Source of the DNA: an uncultured Pelagibacteraceae bacterium
GTDB lineage: Bacteria; Pseudomonadota; Alphaproteobacteria; Pelagibacterales; Pelagibacteraceae
Assembly: GCA_902524235.1 (NCBI GenBank)
Contig: CABZCF010000007.1
Coordinates: forward strand, 1 to 52,622
DNA: 52,622 bases
Reading direction: 5' to 3'
Shown here: piece by piece, positions 1 through 8,645 of the stretch
Position numbering within the stretch: position 1 is the stretch's first letter
How the letters are laid out: each line of letters opens with the position of its first letter
The notes under the pieces: model-generated
Seen by the model: the letters and a program-made list of their open reading frames with translations, nothing else
Told to the model about the DNA's origin: nothing
Database searches by the model: none
Made by a program: the position numbers and the translations under genes

Positions 1-1660
1 TATATAAAACTCCAATTTCTAATCCACCTAATGGCTTATTATTATTTAAACTTTCGGCAACTTTTAATATAGAACTGAAAGACAGTACTTTACCTACGTG
101 ATCCAAATTTTCTAAATAATTGTGAACTTTGTCAATTTTGTCAATTTTATCCTTTGTAAACCAGTATTTACTGTTATCTTCATCCTCGTCTCCCCAATCG
201 TCATCTTCATTGGTTTCTTGGCTTTCCTCTTTAGGAAATTTTAATATTACCTCCAATGGTGTAGTTCCACCTAATTCCTCATCAATTAATTTCATTCCCT
301 TGTAGATTTCTGTATCTCTATCAAAATAATTTATGAAACTATTTTCGACTTGCAACTTTGAGATGCCAATTAAACTAATTACAACTATTGCTGCAGCCGT
401 GGCAAAAATTATATTTTTATTCTTTAAAGTATAATTTGACAGAAAATTAGTTATTTTTGATTTCGTATCTGATTTTAAACCAAATATATTATTGTCACTT
501 GATAAATTTATAAATGTCGGCAATAAAGTAAATGTTGTAATCATTGATGTTATTAATCCAATGGTCATCATCCAGCCAAAATCTATAACAGGTTTTATTC
601 CACTAAAAATCAGTGATAAAAAAGCGCAAATTGTAGTTAATCCCGTATAGAGGATTGGTAAAAACATTTTACTTGTAGCAATTTCTAATATTTTAATTTT
701 ACTTTTATTTGGAAATTCATTTTTAATTTGAAGAAATCTTGTACTTAAGTGAATATTCATAGCCATTGTAAGAATTAACATTAAAGCTATAAAGTTTGAG
801 GAAATTACAGTAACCTTCCAACCTAACAACCCCAACATACCTAGCATAACAACTACTGAAAATATACAACTAGAAAGTGGAACTATGATCCAAACAATTT
901 TTTTAAAAACAAACCATAACGTTGCAATAATAAATAATAAAACACCAATGCCAAAAATAAAAATGTCATTTTTAATAAATGACATCATATCGTCAGCAAT
1001 CATAGGAATTCCTCCTAAATATATTTTAGAGTCTTTGCTATAATCTTTTATAACTTTTCTAATCTCTTTAATGTTTTCATGATTTTTCTTCTTTCTATCG
1101 TCTTTATATTTTTCCAATTCTTTAGGGTTCAATATGTTTTTTAAATTTTCATCCTTTTTGATGTAAACAATAATTCCTGATGTTTTCCCATCTTCGCTAA
1201 TCACAAAATTTTTGAATACAGGGCTATTTAATATTTCTTTAAAGCCTCTTTCTCTGTCAATACCTTCACTTTTTAAAGTACTAAAATTTTTTAATTTTTC
1301 GCTTAACGTATCATCAGTGCTATTGAGTAATGGCACATCAAGTAAAGTTATAACACTGTGAACCCAATCTAAACTTTGAATTTTATATTTTAAACTTAAT
1401 AAGTTATTAACAGATTTGTCTGATATCATTTTATCATCTGGGGTATACGTAAGCACTAAAAATTCACGTGCATTATATCTTTCATTAATTTCGTTCAAAT
1501 ATTTGAGATCAGGATCACCATCTAATAATAAAGTTTCTGATGATGCATCAAGTCTAAAATCTTTTGAAAAGTAAATAGACAAAAACAATATAGACACCAA
1601 TATCAAGAGTACTGATTTTGGATTACCAAGTATGTTATTTTGATAAATTTTGGCTAACAT
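1..1660 (-). CDS. RND/MMPL-type exporter, C-terminus cut by window edge
   Basis: The reading frame is open from an ATG at 1660 to the left edge, giving about 553 residues and no stop, so the gene is partial. The N-terminus has one hydrophobic helix followed by a long soluble periplasmic region. A block of about five membrane helices follows (roughly residues 225-385), then a second single helix and the start of a second periplasmic domain. This is the repeated half-transporter layout of RND/MMPL exporters. It starts 23 bases after dnaB on the same strand and probably shares that transcript. The second periplasmic domain carries an Asp/Glu run (encoded near 172-235). The substrate is unknown; related proteins are annotated as hopanoid, lipid or drug exporters, and nothing here decides between these. 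Confidence 0.8.
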   Translation of the reverse strand, partial: MLAKIYQNNILGNPKSVLLILVSILFLSIYFSKDFRLDASSETLLLDGDPDLKYLNEINERYNAREFLVLTYTPDDKMISDKSVNNLLSLKYKIQSLDWVHSVITLLDVPLLNSTDDTLSEKLKNFSTLKSEGIDRERGFKEILNSPVFKNFVISEDGKTSGIIVYIKKDENLKNILNPKELEKYKDDRKKKNHENIKEIRKVIKDYSKDSKIYLGGIPMIADDMMSFIKNDIFIFGIGVLLFIIATLWFVFKKIVWIIVPLSSCIFSVVVMLGMLGLLGWKVTVISSNFIALMLILTMAMNIHLSTRFLQIKNEFPNKSKIKILEIATSKMFLPILYTGLTTICAFLSLIFSGIKPVIDFGWMMTIGLITSMITTFTLLPTFINLSSDNNIFGLKSDTKSKITNFLSNYTLKNKNIIFATAAAIVVISLIGISKLQVENSFINYFDRDTEIYKGMKLIDEELGGTTPLEVILKFPKEESQETNEDDDWGDEDEDNSKYWFTKDKIDKIDKVHNYLENLDHVGKVLSFSSILKVAESLNNNKPLGGLEIGVLY

Positions 1661-1683
1661 CAAATTAGCTTATATAATTAAAA

Positions 1684-3099
1684 TTAATTATTTTGAATAT
1701 CTTTAAATTTTGTAAACATTGGCTCAAATTCAAGAAATATGTTACCAGTTGGACCGTGCCTTTGTTTTCCCACAATTATTTCGGCCATATTTGAGACTTC
1801 ACTCATTTTTGCTTGCCATTCAGCGTATTCAACTGTAGCAGGTCTTGGCTCTTTTCTCTCAAGGTAATATGCTTCCCTATAAACAAACATTACTACATCA
1901 GCATCTTGCTCGATTGATCCAGATTCTCTTAGATCTGCTAATAATGGTTTATTATTATCTCTTTGCTCAACAGCTCTTGAAAGTTGTGATAATGCTAACA
2001 CTGGAACTGATAATTCTTTTGCTAAAGCCTTCAAGCCTTGTGTGATTTCCGAAATTTCTTGAACTCTTCCATCACGTCTTGAGTTTACAGCAGTCATCAA
2101 CTGAATATAGTCAACTACAATTAAATCTAATCCATAAATTCTTTTCATTCTTCTTGCTCTATTGCTTAAAGCAGCAATACTTATTGCTGGAGTTTCATCA
2201 ATATATAATGGAAGTTCTGAATTATCCTTTGAGCTTTCAATAAATTTATCAAATTGATCCTCCGAAATTCTACCTCTTCTAATATCATTAGATTTTATTC
2301 TAGATTGTTCAGCTAATATTCTAGTAGAAAGTTGTTCAGCAGACATTTCAAGTGAAAAAAATGCTACTGATGTTTTTTTACCATCTTTTTGAAATTTCTT
2401 TGCTGCATTAAATGCAATATTTGTCGCTAACGCTGTTTTACCCATCGAAGGTCTTCCAGCAATAATTAATAAATCAGACCTATGTAGGCCTCCAAGTTTT
2501 TCATCCAAGTCTCTTAATCCTGTAGGGACACCTACAATTCCCTCATCATTTTTATATGCCGTGGTAGCCATATCAATTGTTAATTTTAAAGCCTCATCAA
2601 ACTTGACAATTGTATTTGAGAAAGATCCTTTTTCTGCAAGATCAAATAAAGATTTTTCAGAACTTTCTATTATAGTTTGGCTATTTTTATCGATATCATT
2701 TAATTTGGCACTATCGATTATTTCTTCTGAAAGCTTTATAAGTTCTCTCTTTACATATAAATCATAAACAATTTTTGAATACTCAATTGCCTGTCTATTT
2801 GATGTAGAAAATTTTGTTATTTTAACTAAATACTCTGGTATATTAATTTTGTCCTCATCATTTTCAAAATAATTCTTTAAGGTTATGGGATTGGCTAACA
2901 TGCCGCTGTATATTAATTTTTCTATGGCACTAAATATTCTTTGATGCATCGGATCATAAAAATTTTTTGAGCTTACAATAGTATTTATTTCATCAAAAAT
3001 TTCGTTGGAAATTAGTATGGATCCAATAATTGATTGCTCTGCTTCAATATTATTAGGCAACTCCTCAATTTTATTTTTAACTAAATCTAGTTGTGCCAT
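1684..3099 (-). CDS. dnaB: Replicative DNA helicase DnaB
   Basis: Hexameric helicase that unwinds DNA at the replication fork and interacts with DnaG primase. The N-terminal helical domain (about residues 10-115) is followed by a RecA-like ATPase core. The core shows a Walker A GRPSMGKT at residues 215-222, a Walker B-type block IVVDYIQLM, and the DLRESGSIEQDADVV region typical of DnaB. The length of 471 residues is normal and there is no intein. It follows rplI after a 72-base gap, as in many bacteria where rpsF-rpsR-rplI-dnaB form one locus. The gap holds a weak 5-bp hairpin but no convincing terminator, so read-through from the ribosomal genes is likely. Confidence 0.98.
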   Translation of the reverse strand: MAQLDLVKNKIEELPNNIEAEQSIIGSILISNEIFDEINTIVSSKNFYDPMHQRIFSAIEKLIYSGMLANPITLKNYFENDEDKINIPEYLVKITKFSTSNRQAIEYSKIVYDLYVKRELIKLSEEIIDSAKLNDIDKNSQTIIESSEKSLFDLAEKGSFSNTIVKFDEALKLTIDMATTAYKNDEGIVGVPTGLRDLDEKLGGLHRSDLLIIAGRPSMGKTALATNIAFNAAKKFQKDGKKTSVAFFSLEMSAEQLSTRILAEQSRIKSNDIRRGRISEDQFDKFIESSKDNSELPLYIDETPAISIAALSNRARRMKRIYGLDLIVVDYIQLMTAVNSRRDGRVQEISEITQGLKALAKELSVPVLALSQLSRAVEQRDNNKPLLADLRESGSIEQDADVVMFVYREAYYLERKEPRPATVEYAEWQAKMSEVSNMAEIIVGKQRHGPTGNIFLEFEPMFTKFKDIQNN

Positions 3100-3171
3100 T
3101 AATAGTTTAAGATATTAAATTATTAACAAAGCATCAAGTATTAATAAAACTTGGGGAAAAAAATGTATAAG

Positions 3172-3630
3172 TTAAGCTTTTTCTTCCTCAGGAAGAACAT
3201 TAATAAATATAGAAAATTGTACCTCTGTATGTAAAGAAACTATCACTTTAAACTTACCTAAGGATTTGATTTCTTTAGTAGGTTGTATCAAAGAGGATTT
3301 AATTTCCAAATTCTCTCTCGACATAATTAAGTTTGAAATTTCTGTGGGCTTTACTGAACCGTATAATTCTTTATTTTCTGTGCAGAGTTTTTTTATATCA
3401 AAAGCCTTATTTTGTATTTTATCTGATATTTCTTTAGCTAGCTTTTTTCTTTCTAAATCTTTCTTTCCTAATTCCTTTTTAATTTTATCCACTTCTTCTA
3501 TATTTTTCTTTGAAGCAAATAGTGCTTTCTTTTGAGATATAAGATAATTTCTGGCATAACCTCTTTTAACGTCTATTATTTCACCTATAGAGCCTATTTT
3601 TCCAATATTTTCTAAAAGTATGACTTTCAT
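3172..3630 (-). CDS. rplI: 50S ribosomal protein L9
   Basis: Large-subunit protein at the base of the L1 stalk that binds 23S rRNA. The N-terminal domain begins [13 protein letters not shown] and continues with GYARNYLIS, the L9 signature. A long charged connecting helix (about residues 40-75) leads to the C-terminal domain. The length of 152 residues fits the family. The start codon overlaps the stop of rpsR in a TAATG junction, so translation of the two is probably coupled. It is the third gene of the rpsF-rpsR-rplI unit. Confidence 0.97.
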   Translation of the reverse strand: MKVILLENIGKIGSIGEIIDVKRGYARNYLISQKKALFASKKNIEEVDKIKKELGKKDLERKKLAKEISDKIQNKAFDIKKLCTENKELYGSVKPTEISNLIMSRENLEIKSSLIQPTKEIKSLGKFKVIVSLHTEVQFSIFINVLPEEEKA

Positions 3631-3896
3631 TATATCAAACCTAAATTTCTAGCTCTTTTAATGGATGTCGATAATTCTCTTTGTTTTTTTTGAGATACTG
3701 ATGTAATTCGTGATGGAAGAATTTTGCCATTTTCAGTTACATATTTTTTTAATAACCTAATATTTTTGTAATTTATCTTTGGAGCTCCTTTACCAGATAA
3801 TGGACACTTTTTTTTAAACTTAAATTTGTTTGGTTGAAAAATACTAAGTTTTGAGAAATTACTTTGGGACTGTTTTTTTCTATTTTTTTTCATCAT
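3630..3896 (-). CDS. rpsR: 30S ribosomal protein S18
   Basis: Small-subunit protein that forms a heterodimer with S6 on the central domain of 16S rRNA. It shows the conserved middle ([19 protein letters not shown]) and the end [25 protein letters not shown] within 88 residues. The protein begins with two consecutive Met codons (3894-3896 and 3891-3893), and either could be the start. The gene overlaps the end of rpsF by about 17 bases and joins rplI at a TAATG junction. The N-terminal 25 residues are strongly basic and probably disordered, as is usual for S18. Confidence 0.97.
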   Translation of the reverse strand: MMKKNRKKQSQSNFSKLSIFQPNKFKFKKKCPLSGKGAPKINYKNIRLLKKYVTENGKILPSRITSVSQKKQRELSTSIKRARNLGLI

Positions 3897-4236
3897 TATT
3901 TAATTGATCATGTTTATCTGTTTTATTAAAAAAATTTTCCTCAAGGTCAAATTTTTTAACTTTAACTGTTAAATACCTTAACAAATTTTTGTCAATTTTT
4001 TCGTTCTTCTCTAACTCATTAATCATTTTGCCGTCTCCCTCTAGCTTAAAATGTATAAAGTTTCCTTTTTTATTGTTTTTAATAATATATGACAATTGCA
4101 TTAAACCCCAGTCTTCTGTTTTCAGAATATTACCATCAAATTTCTCTATAATTTTTGTGTATTTTTCTTTTAACTGATTAATTTGATTTTGTGTTGTATC
4201 TTGTCTAGCTACAATTGTATGTTCGTATAAATTCAT
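3880..4236 (-). CDS. rpsF: 30S ribosomal protein S6
   Basis: Small-subunit protein and partner of S18. The N-terminus [12 protein letters not shown] and the block [18 protein letters not shown], followed by LLRYLTVKV, are typical S6 sequence. At 118 residues the size is normal; the acidic/Asn-rich tail beyond about residue 105 is variable in the family. It is the first gene of the rpsF-rpsR-rplI-dnaB unit and is divergent from fabD across an 87-base spacer. I looked for the S6:S18-binding leader element with its conserved CCG and did not see it in that spacer. Confidence 0.97.
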   Translation of the reverse strand: MNLYEHTIVARQDTTQNQINQLKEKYTKIIEKFDGNILKTEDWGLMQLSYIIKNNKKGNFIHFKLEGDGKMINELEKNEKIDKNLLRYLTVKVKKFDLEENFFNKTDKHDQLNNDEKK

Positions 4237-4268
4237 ATTTATTCTTTAATAAAAAATGAGGATATACT

Positions 4269-4276
4269 ATTATAAT
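4269..4276. promoter_or_regulatory. Self-complementary -10-like box between rpsF and fabD
   Basis: The 87-base spacer between the divergent rpsF and fabD genes contains ATTATAAT, which is its own reverse complement. It therefore gives a perfect TATAAT on both strands (plus 4271-4276, minus 4269-4274). The fabD start lies about 48 bases downstream on the plus strand and the rpsF start about 33 bases downstream on the minus strand. No strong -35 hexamer was found on either side, so this is only a candidate bidirectional promoter. Confidence 0.35.
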
Positions 4277-4323
4277 TCTTTAATTACAATACATAAAAAT
4301 ATATAAAATCTAGATTATTTTAA

Positions 4324-5250
4324 ATGTTTTCAGTTATTTTTCCAGGTCAAGGCTCACAAAGTGTAGGTATGGCTAAGGAATTATATAATAAATTTGAGAC
4401 ATTCAAAATAAATTTTAAAAAGGCTGATGATCTATTAAATTACCGACTATCAAAAATTATACTAGAGGGTCCCGCTGATAAATTAAATTTAACTGAGAAT
4501 ACTCAACCTGCAATTTTTTTAATTAGTTATTCAATTTTTCAAGTAATAAAAAACGAATATAATATTAATTTGAATAAGGCTAAATATTTTGCAGGACATT
4601 CTTTAGGCGAATATACAGCTCTTGCATGTTCCGGAGTGCTAAGTTTTGAAAATACAATTAAAATTTTAAAATTAAGAGGAAAGGCTATGCAAGAGTCAGT
4701 CGCCAAAGGGGAAGGTGGAATGATAGCAGTTCTAGGATCAGAATTGGAAATATTAGAAGATATAATTAATAAAAAAAAAAATGAGTTTAGATGTTTTATT
4801 GCAAATGATAATTCAAACGGCCAAATAGTTTTAAGTGGAACAATGGGTAATATTGAAAAACTATCGATATATTTAAATTCTATAAAAATAAAAAATATTA
4901 AATTAAGTGTTAGCGCACCATTTCATTGTGAATTAATGAAAACTGCTACAGAATTAATGAGAAATGAATTAGCAAAAATATTTTTTAAAGATTTTCAAAC
5001 AGCTTTAATTTCAAATGTTACTGCACAGGTAATTGATGACAGTCTACTTATTCGTGATTTACTGGTTCGTCAAATAGAAAGTAGAGTTAGATGGAGAGAA
5101 AGTATTAATTATATGATAAAAAATGGTGTTAATAATTTTATTGAAATAGGACCAGGTAAGGTATTATCAGGATTAGTGAAAAGAATTGACAAAAAAGTAA
5201 AAGTGAGTGCAATTAATAATGAAGAGGATATAAACAAAATTGAAATTTAA
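4324..5250 (+). CDS. fabD: Malonyl-CoA:ACP transacylase
   Basis: Transfers malonyl groups from CoA to acyl carrier protein, making the extender for type II fatty acid synthesis in the cytoplasm. It shows the opening GQGSQ at residues 8-12, the nucleophile elbow GHSLGEY with Ser93, the conserved SAPFHCELM block near residue 200 that carries the catalytic His, and the C-terminal EIGPGKVLSGL. At 308 residues it is full length. It starts the fabD-fabG-acpP-gmk run; its stop overlaps the fabG start by one base (TAATG). Confidence 0.98.
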   Translation: MFSVIFPGQGSQSVGMAKELYNKFETFKINFKKADDLLNYRLSKIILEGPADKLNLTENTQPAIFLISYSIFQVIKNEYNINLNKAKYFAGHSLGEYTALACSGVLSFENTIKILKLRGKAMQESVAKGEGGMIAVLGSELEILEDIINKKKNEFRCFIANDNSNGQIVLSGTMGNIEKLSIYLNSIKIKNIKLSVSAPFHCELMKTATELMRNELAKIFFKDFQTALISNVTAQVIDDSLLIRDLLVRQIESRVRWRESINYMIKNGVNNFIEIGPGKVLSGLVKRIDKKVKVSAINNEEDINKIEI

Positions 5251-5984
5251 TGATTGATTTTAAAAATAAAAAAATATTAATTACTGGCGCGACCGGAGGT
5301 ATTGGATATTCTTTAGTTGATAAATTTAATTTGCTAGGTGGATCAATATTAGCAACAGGAACTAATGAGGATAAGCTTAATGATTTAAAAAAAAAATATT
5401 CAAAAATAAAGACTATAAAATTTGATATATCTAAACATGATGAAATTGAAAATATGGTTGATAAAGCTACATCTGAACTGGATGGTTTAGATATATTAAT
5501 AAATAATGCTGGTGTAACGAGTGATAATTTATCTCTTAGAATGAAATATGATGAATGGGAGAAAGTTATTAATATTAATCTAAGTTCAACTTTTTACTTC
5601 TGTAAATTTGCTATAAAAAAAATGTTAAAAAATAAATATGGTAGGATTATTAATATAACTTCTATTGTTGGTCATACAGGAAATTTGGGTCAATCAAACT
5701 ATTCTGCTTCAAAAGCAGGCATAATTGGAATGTCTAAAAGTCTAGCAGTTGAGTACGCAAAAAAAAATATAACTATAAATTGTGTTTCACCTGGTTTTAT
5801 AGAAACAAAAATGACAGACAAAATATCTGAGGATATGAAAAGCATTTTAATCTCTAGAGTGCCAATGAACAAACTGGGCACAGGTTTAGATGTATCAAAT
5901 ACAGTAGCATTTTTATCATCTGATGCTGCATCATATATAACTGGAGAAACAATTCACGTTAATGGCGGAATGTATATGGCTTGA
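5250..5984 (+). CDS. fabG: 3-oxoacyl-ACP reductase
   Basis: NADPH-dependent reduction of beta-ketoacyl-ACP in fatty acid elongation. Short-chain dehydrogenase fold: nucleotide-binding TGATGGIG at residues 12-19, NNAG at 85-88, and the catalytic set Ser138, Tyr151 and Lys155 (YSASK). The ending [15 protein letters not shown] is typical of FabG. The length of 244 residues is normal. Its start overlaps the fabD stop, and acpP begins 36 bases after its stop, so it sits in the fatty acid operon. Confidence 0.97.
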   Translation: MIDFKNKKILITGATGGIGYSLVDKFNLLGGSILATGTNEDKLNDLKKKYSKIKTIKFDISKHDEIENMVDKATSELDGLDILINNAGVTSDNLSLRMKYDEWEKVININLSSTFYFCKFAIKKMLKNKYGRIINITSIVGHTGNLGQSNYSASKAGIIGMSKSLAVEYAKKNITINCVSPGFIETKMTDKISEDMKSILISRVPMNKLGTGLDVSNTVAFLSSDAASYITGETIHVNGGMYMA

Positions 5985-6019
5985 CAAACTTTATTAATAA
6001 TTTAATAACAGTTGTTAAT

Positions 6020-6259
6020 ATGTCTAACGAAATTTCAAATAAAGTTAAAAAAATAGTTGCTGACCACTTGGGAATAGATGAGGCTAAGGTTACTGACCAG
6101 TCGAGTTTTATAGATGACTTAGGTGCGGATAGTTTAGATACAGTTGAGCTTGTAATGGCATTTGAAGAAGAGTTTGGCTCAGAAATATCTGATAGTGAGG
6201 CTGAGAAAATTCTAACCGTTGGTGATGCTATAAAATTTATTGAAAACAAAGCAAACTAA
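6020..6259 (+). CDS. acpP: Acyl carrier protein
   Basis: Small acidic carrier (79 residues) that holds growing acyl chains on 4'-phosphopantetheine. The attachment motif GADSLDTVE places the modified Ser at residue 38. The start at 6020 gives the standard N-terminus [13 protein letters not shown]. An in-frame upstream TTG (5981) would add 13 unusual residues and is less likely. The gene follows fabG but is followed after only 9 bases by gmk, not by fabF as in most relatives. Confidence 0.97.
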   Translation: MSNEISNKVKKIVADHLGIDEAKVTDQSSFIDDLGADSLDTVELVMAFEEEFGSEISDSEAEKILTVGDAIKFIENKAN

Positions 6260-6268
6260 ATTTTTTAC

Positions 6269-6901
6269 ATGTCATCAGAAAATGACGGAGCAATAATCAT
6301 ATTATCTTCCCCGTCAGGTGCAGGGAAAACAACACTAGTTAAAAAACTTAGCTCAATAAAAAACTTTGAAATATCAATTTCCTACACAACAAGAATTCCT
6401 AGATTAAATGAAGTAAATGGAAATGACTATTATTTTGTTAGTAACAAAGATTTTAATGAATTAATTAAACAAAATGAGTTGTTAGAATATGCAGAGGTAT
6501 TTAGTAATCTTTATGGCTCTTCAAAAAAAAAAGTTATTGATAATTTAAAACTTGGTAAAAATGTTATTTTTGATATTGATTGGCAAGGAACCAAACAAAT
6601 TAAAGAAAAAAACTTAAATTTTAAATTAATTTCTATTTTTATATTACCTCCATCTAAAAAAACTTTAGTTAATAGACTTTCGGAACGGGAAAATAATGAT
6701 GAAAACGTAATTAATGAAAGAATGAAAAAATTTGAAACTGATGTAAAGCACTGGGTTGATTATGATTTTGTAGTCATAAATGATGACCTAGAGACATGTT
6801 TTAATGAATTAAAAGATATAATTACAAAAACTCTAAATAATAAATTATTTAAAATTAATAATCAAAAAATTAAAAATCACGCTAAAAAATTACTAATTTG
6901 A
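6269..6901 (+). CDS. gmk: Guanylate kinase
   Basis: Phosphorylates GMP to GDP using ATP. It shows the P-loop SPSGAGKT (residues 14-21), the GMP-binding block SYTTRIPRLNEVNGNDYYFV, and YAEVFSNLYGSSK, DIDWQGTKQI and LSERENND, all hallmarks of the family. At 210 residues it is normal length; the last 25 residues are Lys/Asn-rich and variable. The 3' end overlaps the convergent ksgA gene by 25 bases. In many alphaproteobacteria gmk follows fabF, mltG and yicC; here it follows acpP directly. Confidence 0.97.
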   Translation: MSSENDGAIIILSSPSGAGKTTLVKKLSSIKNFEISISYTTRIPRLNEVNGNDYYFVSNKDFNELIKQNELLEYAEVFSNLYGSSKKKVIDNLKLGKNVIFDIDWQGTKQIKEKNLNFKLISIFILPPSKKTLVNRLSERENNDENVINERMKKFETDVKHWVDYDFVVINDDLETCFNELKDIITKTLNNKLFKINNQKIKNHAKKLLI

Positions 6902-7677
6902 TTTTCGTATTCGCTACAAATTTTATAGTAAGTTTCTGGACTTAATTTTTGAGGTCTGTCATTTAAATTTATTTCAAATTTTTCAGAAATTTTATTTATA
7001 TCTTCAAAAATAATTCTAAGGGGTTTTTTTATCATTTTCCTTCTAAACCTAAAAAATATATTTGTTATATATTCTAAATTTTGAATCTCATTAAATCTTG
7101 TATAATTTTTTTTTGGAAAGAACTCCAATATTGAACTTTGTACTTTAGGCCTAGGGTAGAAACAATTTGGACTTATATCTTTAATTTTTCTAATATTTAG
7201 CTTCCACTGAGATATTATTGATATTCTGCTATAATTTTTAGTATTTTGTTTTGCAATTATTCTTTCTGCTACCTCTTTTTGAAACATAAATACCAATTTT
7301 TCATAATAAAAGCTTTCATTGCTTTTTATTATTTTAACCAATATTTCCGAAGCAACATTATATGGGAGATTGCCAAAAATTGACAAATTTTTGCACTTTA
7401 GATCAGTTATGGGTAAATCTAAAAAATCTTTATTTATTACTTCTACATTACCATTGAATTTTGTTTTTAAATTTTTACTTAAATTTTTATCTTTTTCTAC
7501 TAAAATTAATCTTTTTGGTTTCTTTGAAATTAGTTTTTCAGTTAAATTACCTGTGCCGGGTCCAATTTCTAAAATTGTAGAATTTTTATTTATATTCCCT
7601 AAATTAGTTATTATATCTATTACATCATCATCTATCAAAAAATTTTGACCTAGACTTTTTTTTGGCTTTAATTTCAC
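6877..7677 (-). CDS. ksgA: 16S rRNA dimethyladenosine transferase
   Basis: Dimethylates two adjacent adenines in the 3'-terminal helix of 16S rRNA during 30S assembly, using S-adenosylmethionine. It shows the N-terminal KKSLGQNFLID block, the SAM-binding EIGPGTGNLTE (about residues 37-47) and the catalytic NLPYNVAS at 103-110. The C-terminal helical domain with RPKVQSSI is present. The length of 266 residues is normal. It is the last gene of the lptF-lptG-lptD-surA-pdxA-ksgA unit; surA-pdxA-ksgA is a conserved order in proteobacteria. It overlaps pdxA by 4 bases. Confidence 0.97.
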   Translation of the reverse strand: MKLKPKKSLGQNFLIDDDVIDIITNLGNINKNSTILEIGPGTGNLTEKLISKKPKRLILVEKDKNLSKNLKTKFNGNVEVINKDFLDLPITDLKCKNLSIFGNLPYNVASEILVKIIKSNESFYYEKLVFMFQKEVAERIIAKQNTKNYSRISIISQWKLNIRKIKDISPNCFYPRPKVQSSILEFFPKKNYTRFNEIQNLEYITNIFFRFRRKMIKKPLRIIFEDINKISEKFEINLNDRPQKLSPETYYKICSEYENQISNFLA

Positions 7678-8645
7678 AAATTTCTTTCAAAAAAAAGGAT
7701 CGATTGTATTATTGATGTAGGATCAGAAATATTTTTGGATATCATTTTTTCATTAGGACCGTGATCTGGAGAAACTCTAATGAAAGGGAGACCTGCTGTT
7801 ATATTTATTGCATTGAATTTAAATAAAGATTTTATTGGAGTTAAGACTTGGTCATGATACATTCCAATGACTAAGTCAAATTTCTTATAATTTGGATCAA
7901 TAAAAAAAGTATCTGCTGAAAATGGTCCGTTGATTTTGATACCAGTTTTTTTTAAATTTTTAATTGAAGGTAAAATAATATTGTCTTCCTCGCTGTAACT
8001 ATCTATTGTTTCACAGTGGGGATTCAAACCTAAAACGGCTATATTAGGTTTTTTTTTAAGAAATTTTTTGTAAAATTTAATTATTAATTTTATTTTATCT
8101 TTTATACATTTTTTCGTAATTTTTTTATTTACAAATTTTATAGGTACATGGGTGGTAACTGGACTTACACTTAGCTGTTTATTGTATATTATCATTGCAA
8201 CATTATTTGATGATGTTTTGTACTTTAAATATTCTGTTATGCCCGAAAATGACTTTTTTAAGAATTTTTTTTTACTAATAGGGCCATTAAGTAAACCAAT
8301 AGCTTGTTTTTTTTTTAACAACTTTATTGCTGCACTAAATGAACTTTCTATATAATCATTAGAGTTATTAAAAATCTTCTGGAATGGTTTTTTTACATCT
8401 AAATCAATGTTAATAAGGTTTATATTATTATTATTCTTAATTAATTCAATTCTATCCTCATATATTTCATTTATTTTATAGTTATAGTTAAAGTAATTTA
8501 GTTGTTTTTCTACAAGTTTGGATGATCCAATTAATATAATCGGCCTTTTAATTTTTTTTCTTAATTTTTTATAAGCTTTTAAAAAAATTTCTATAAATAC
8601 GCTTCTTGGTTCTCCAAGTACTATTAACAGAGGCTTATAATTCAT
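7674..8645 (-). CDS. pdxA: 4-hydroxythreonine-4-phosphate dehydrogenase
   Basis: NAD-dependent oxidation step in the DXP-dependent pathway of pyridoxal 5'-phosphate synthesis. The three metal-binding histidines fall in the expected places: VTTHVPIK (His166), GLNPH (His210) and MYHDQ (His264). GPISKK and GPFSADTFF blocks are also present. At 323 residues the length is normal. The segment after His210 reads CET in place of the common AGE. The gene overlaps surA by 11 bases and ksgA by 4, so all three are probably co-translated. Confidence 0.93.
   Translation of the reverse strand: MNYKPLLIVLGEPRSVFIEIFLKAYKKLRKKIKRPIILIGSSKLVEKQLNYFNYNYKINEIYEDRIELIKNNNNINLINIDLDVKKPFQKIFNNSNDYIESSFSAAIKLLKKKQAIGLLNGPISKKKFLKKSFSGITEYLKYKTSSNNVAMIIYNKQLSVSPVTTHVPIKFVNKKITKKCIKDKIKLIIKFYKKFLKKKPNIAVLGLNPHCETIDSYSEEDNIILPSIKNLKKTGIKINGPFSADTFFIDPNYKKFDLVIGMYHDQVLTPIKSLFKFNAINITAGLPFIRVSPDHGPNEKMISKNISDPTSIIQSILFFERNL

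Noticed and set aside
4237-4323. S6:S18-binding autoregulatory leader of rpsF
   Set aside because: The conserved CCG-bearing bulged hairpin could not be found in the spacer.
5981-6019. Longer acyl carrier protein from an upstream TTG
   Set aside because: Start at 6020 gives the normal length and N-terminus; the extension is unlike the family.
6877-6901. gmk/ksgA 25-base convergent overlap as an assembly error
   Set aside because: Both protein ends match their families and similar small overlaps occur throughout the window.
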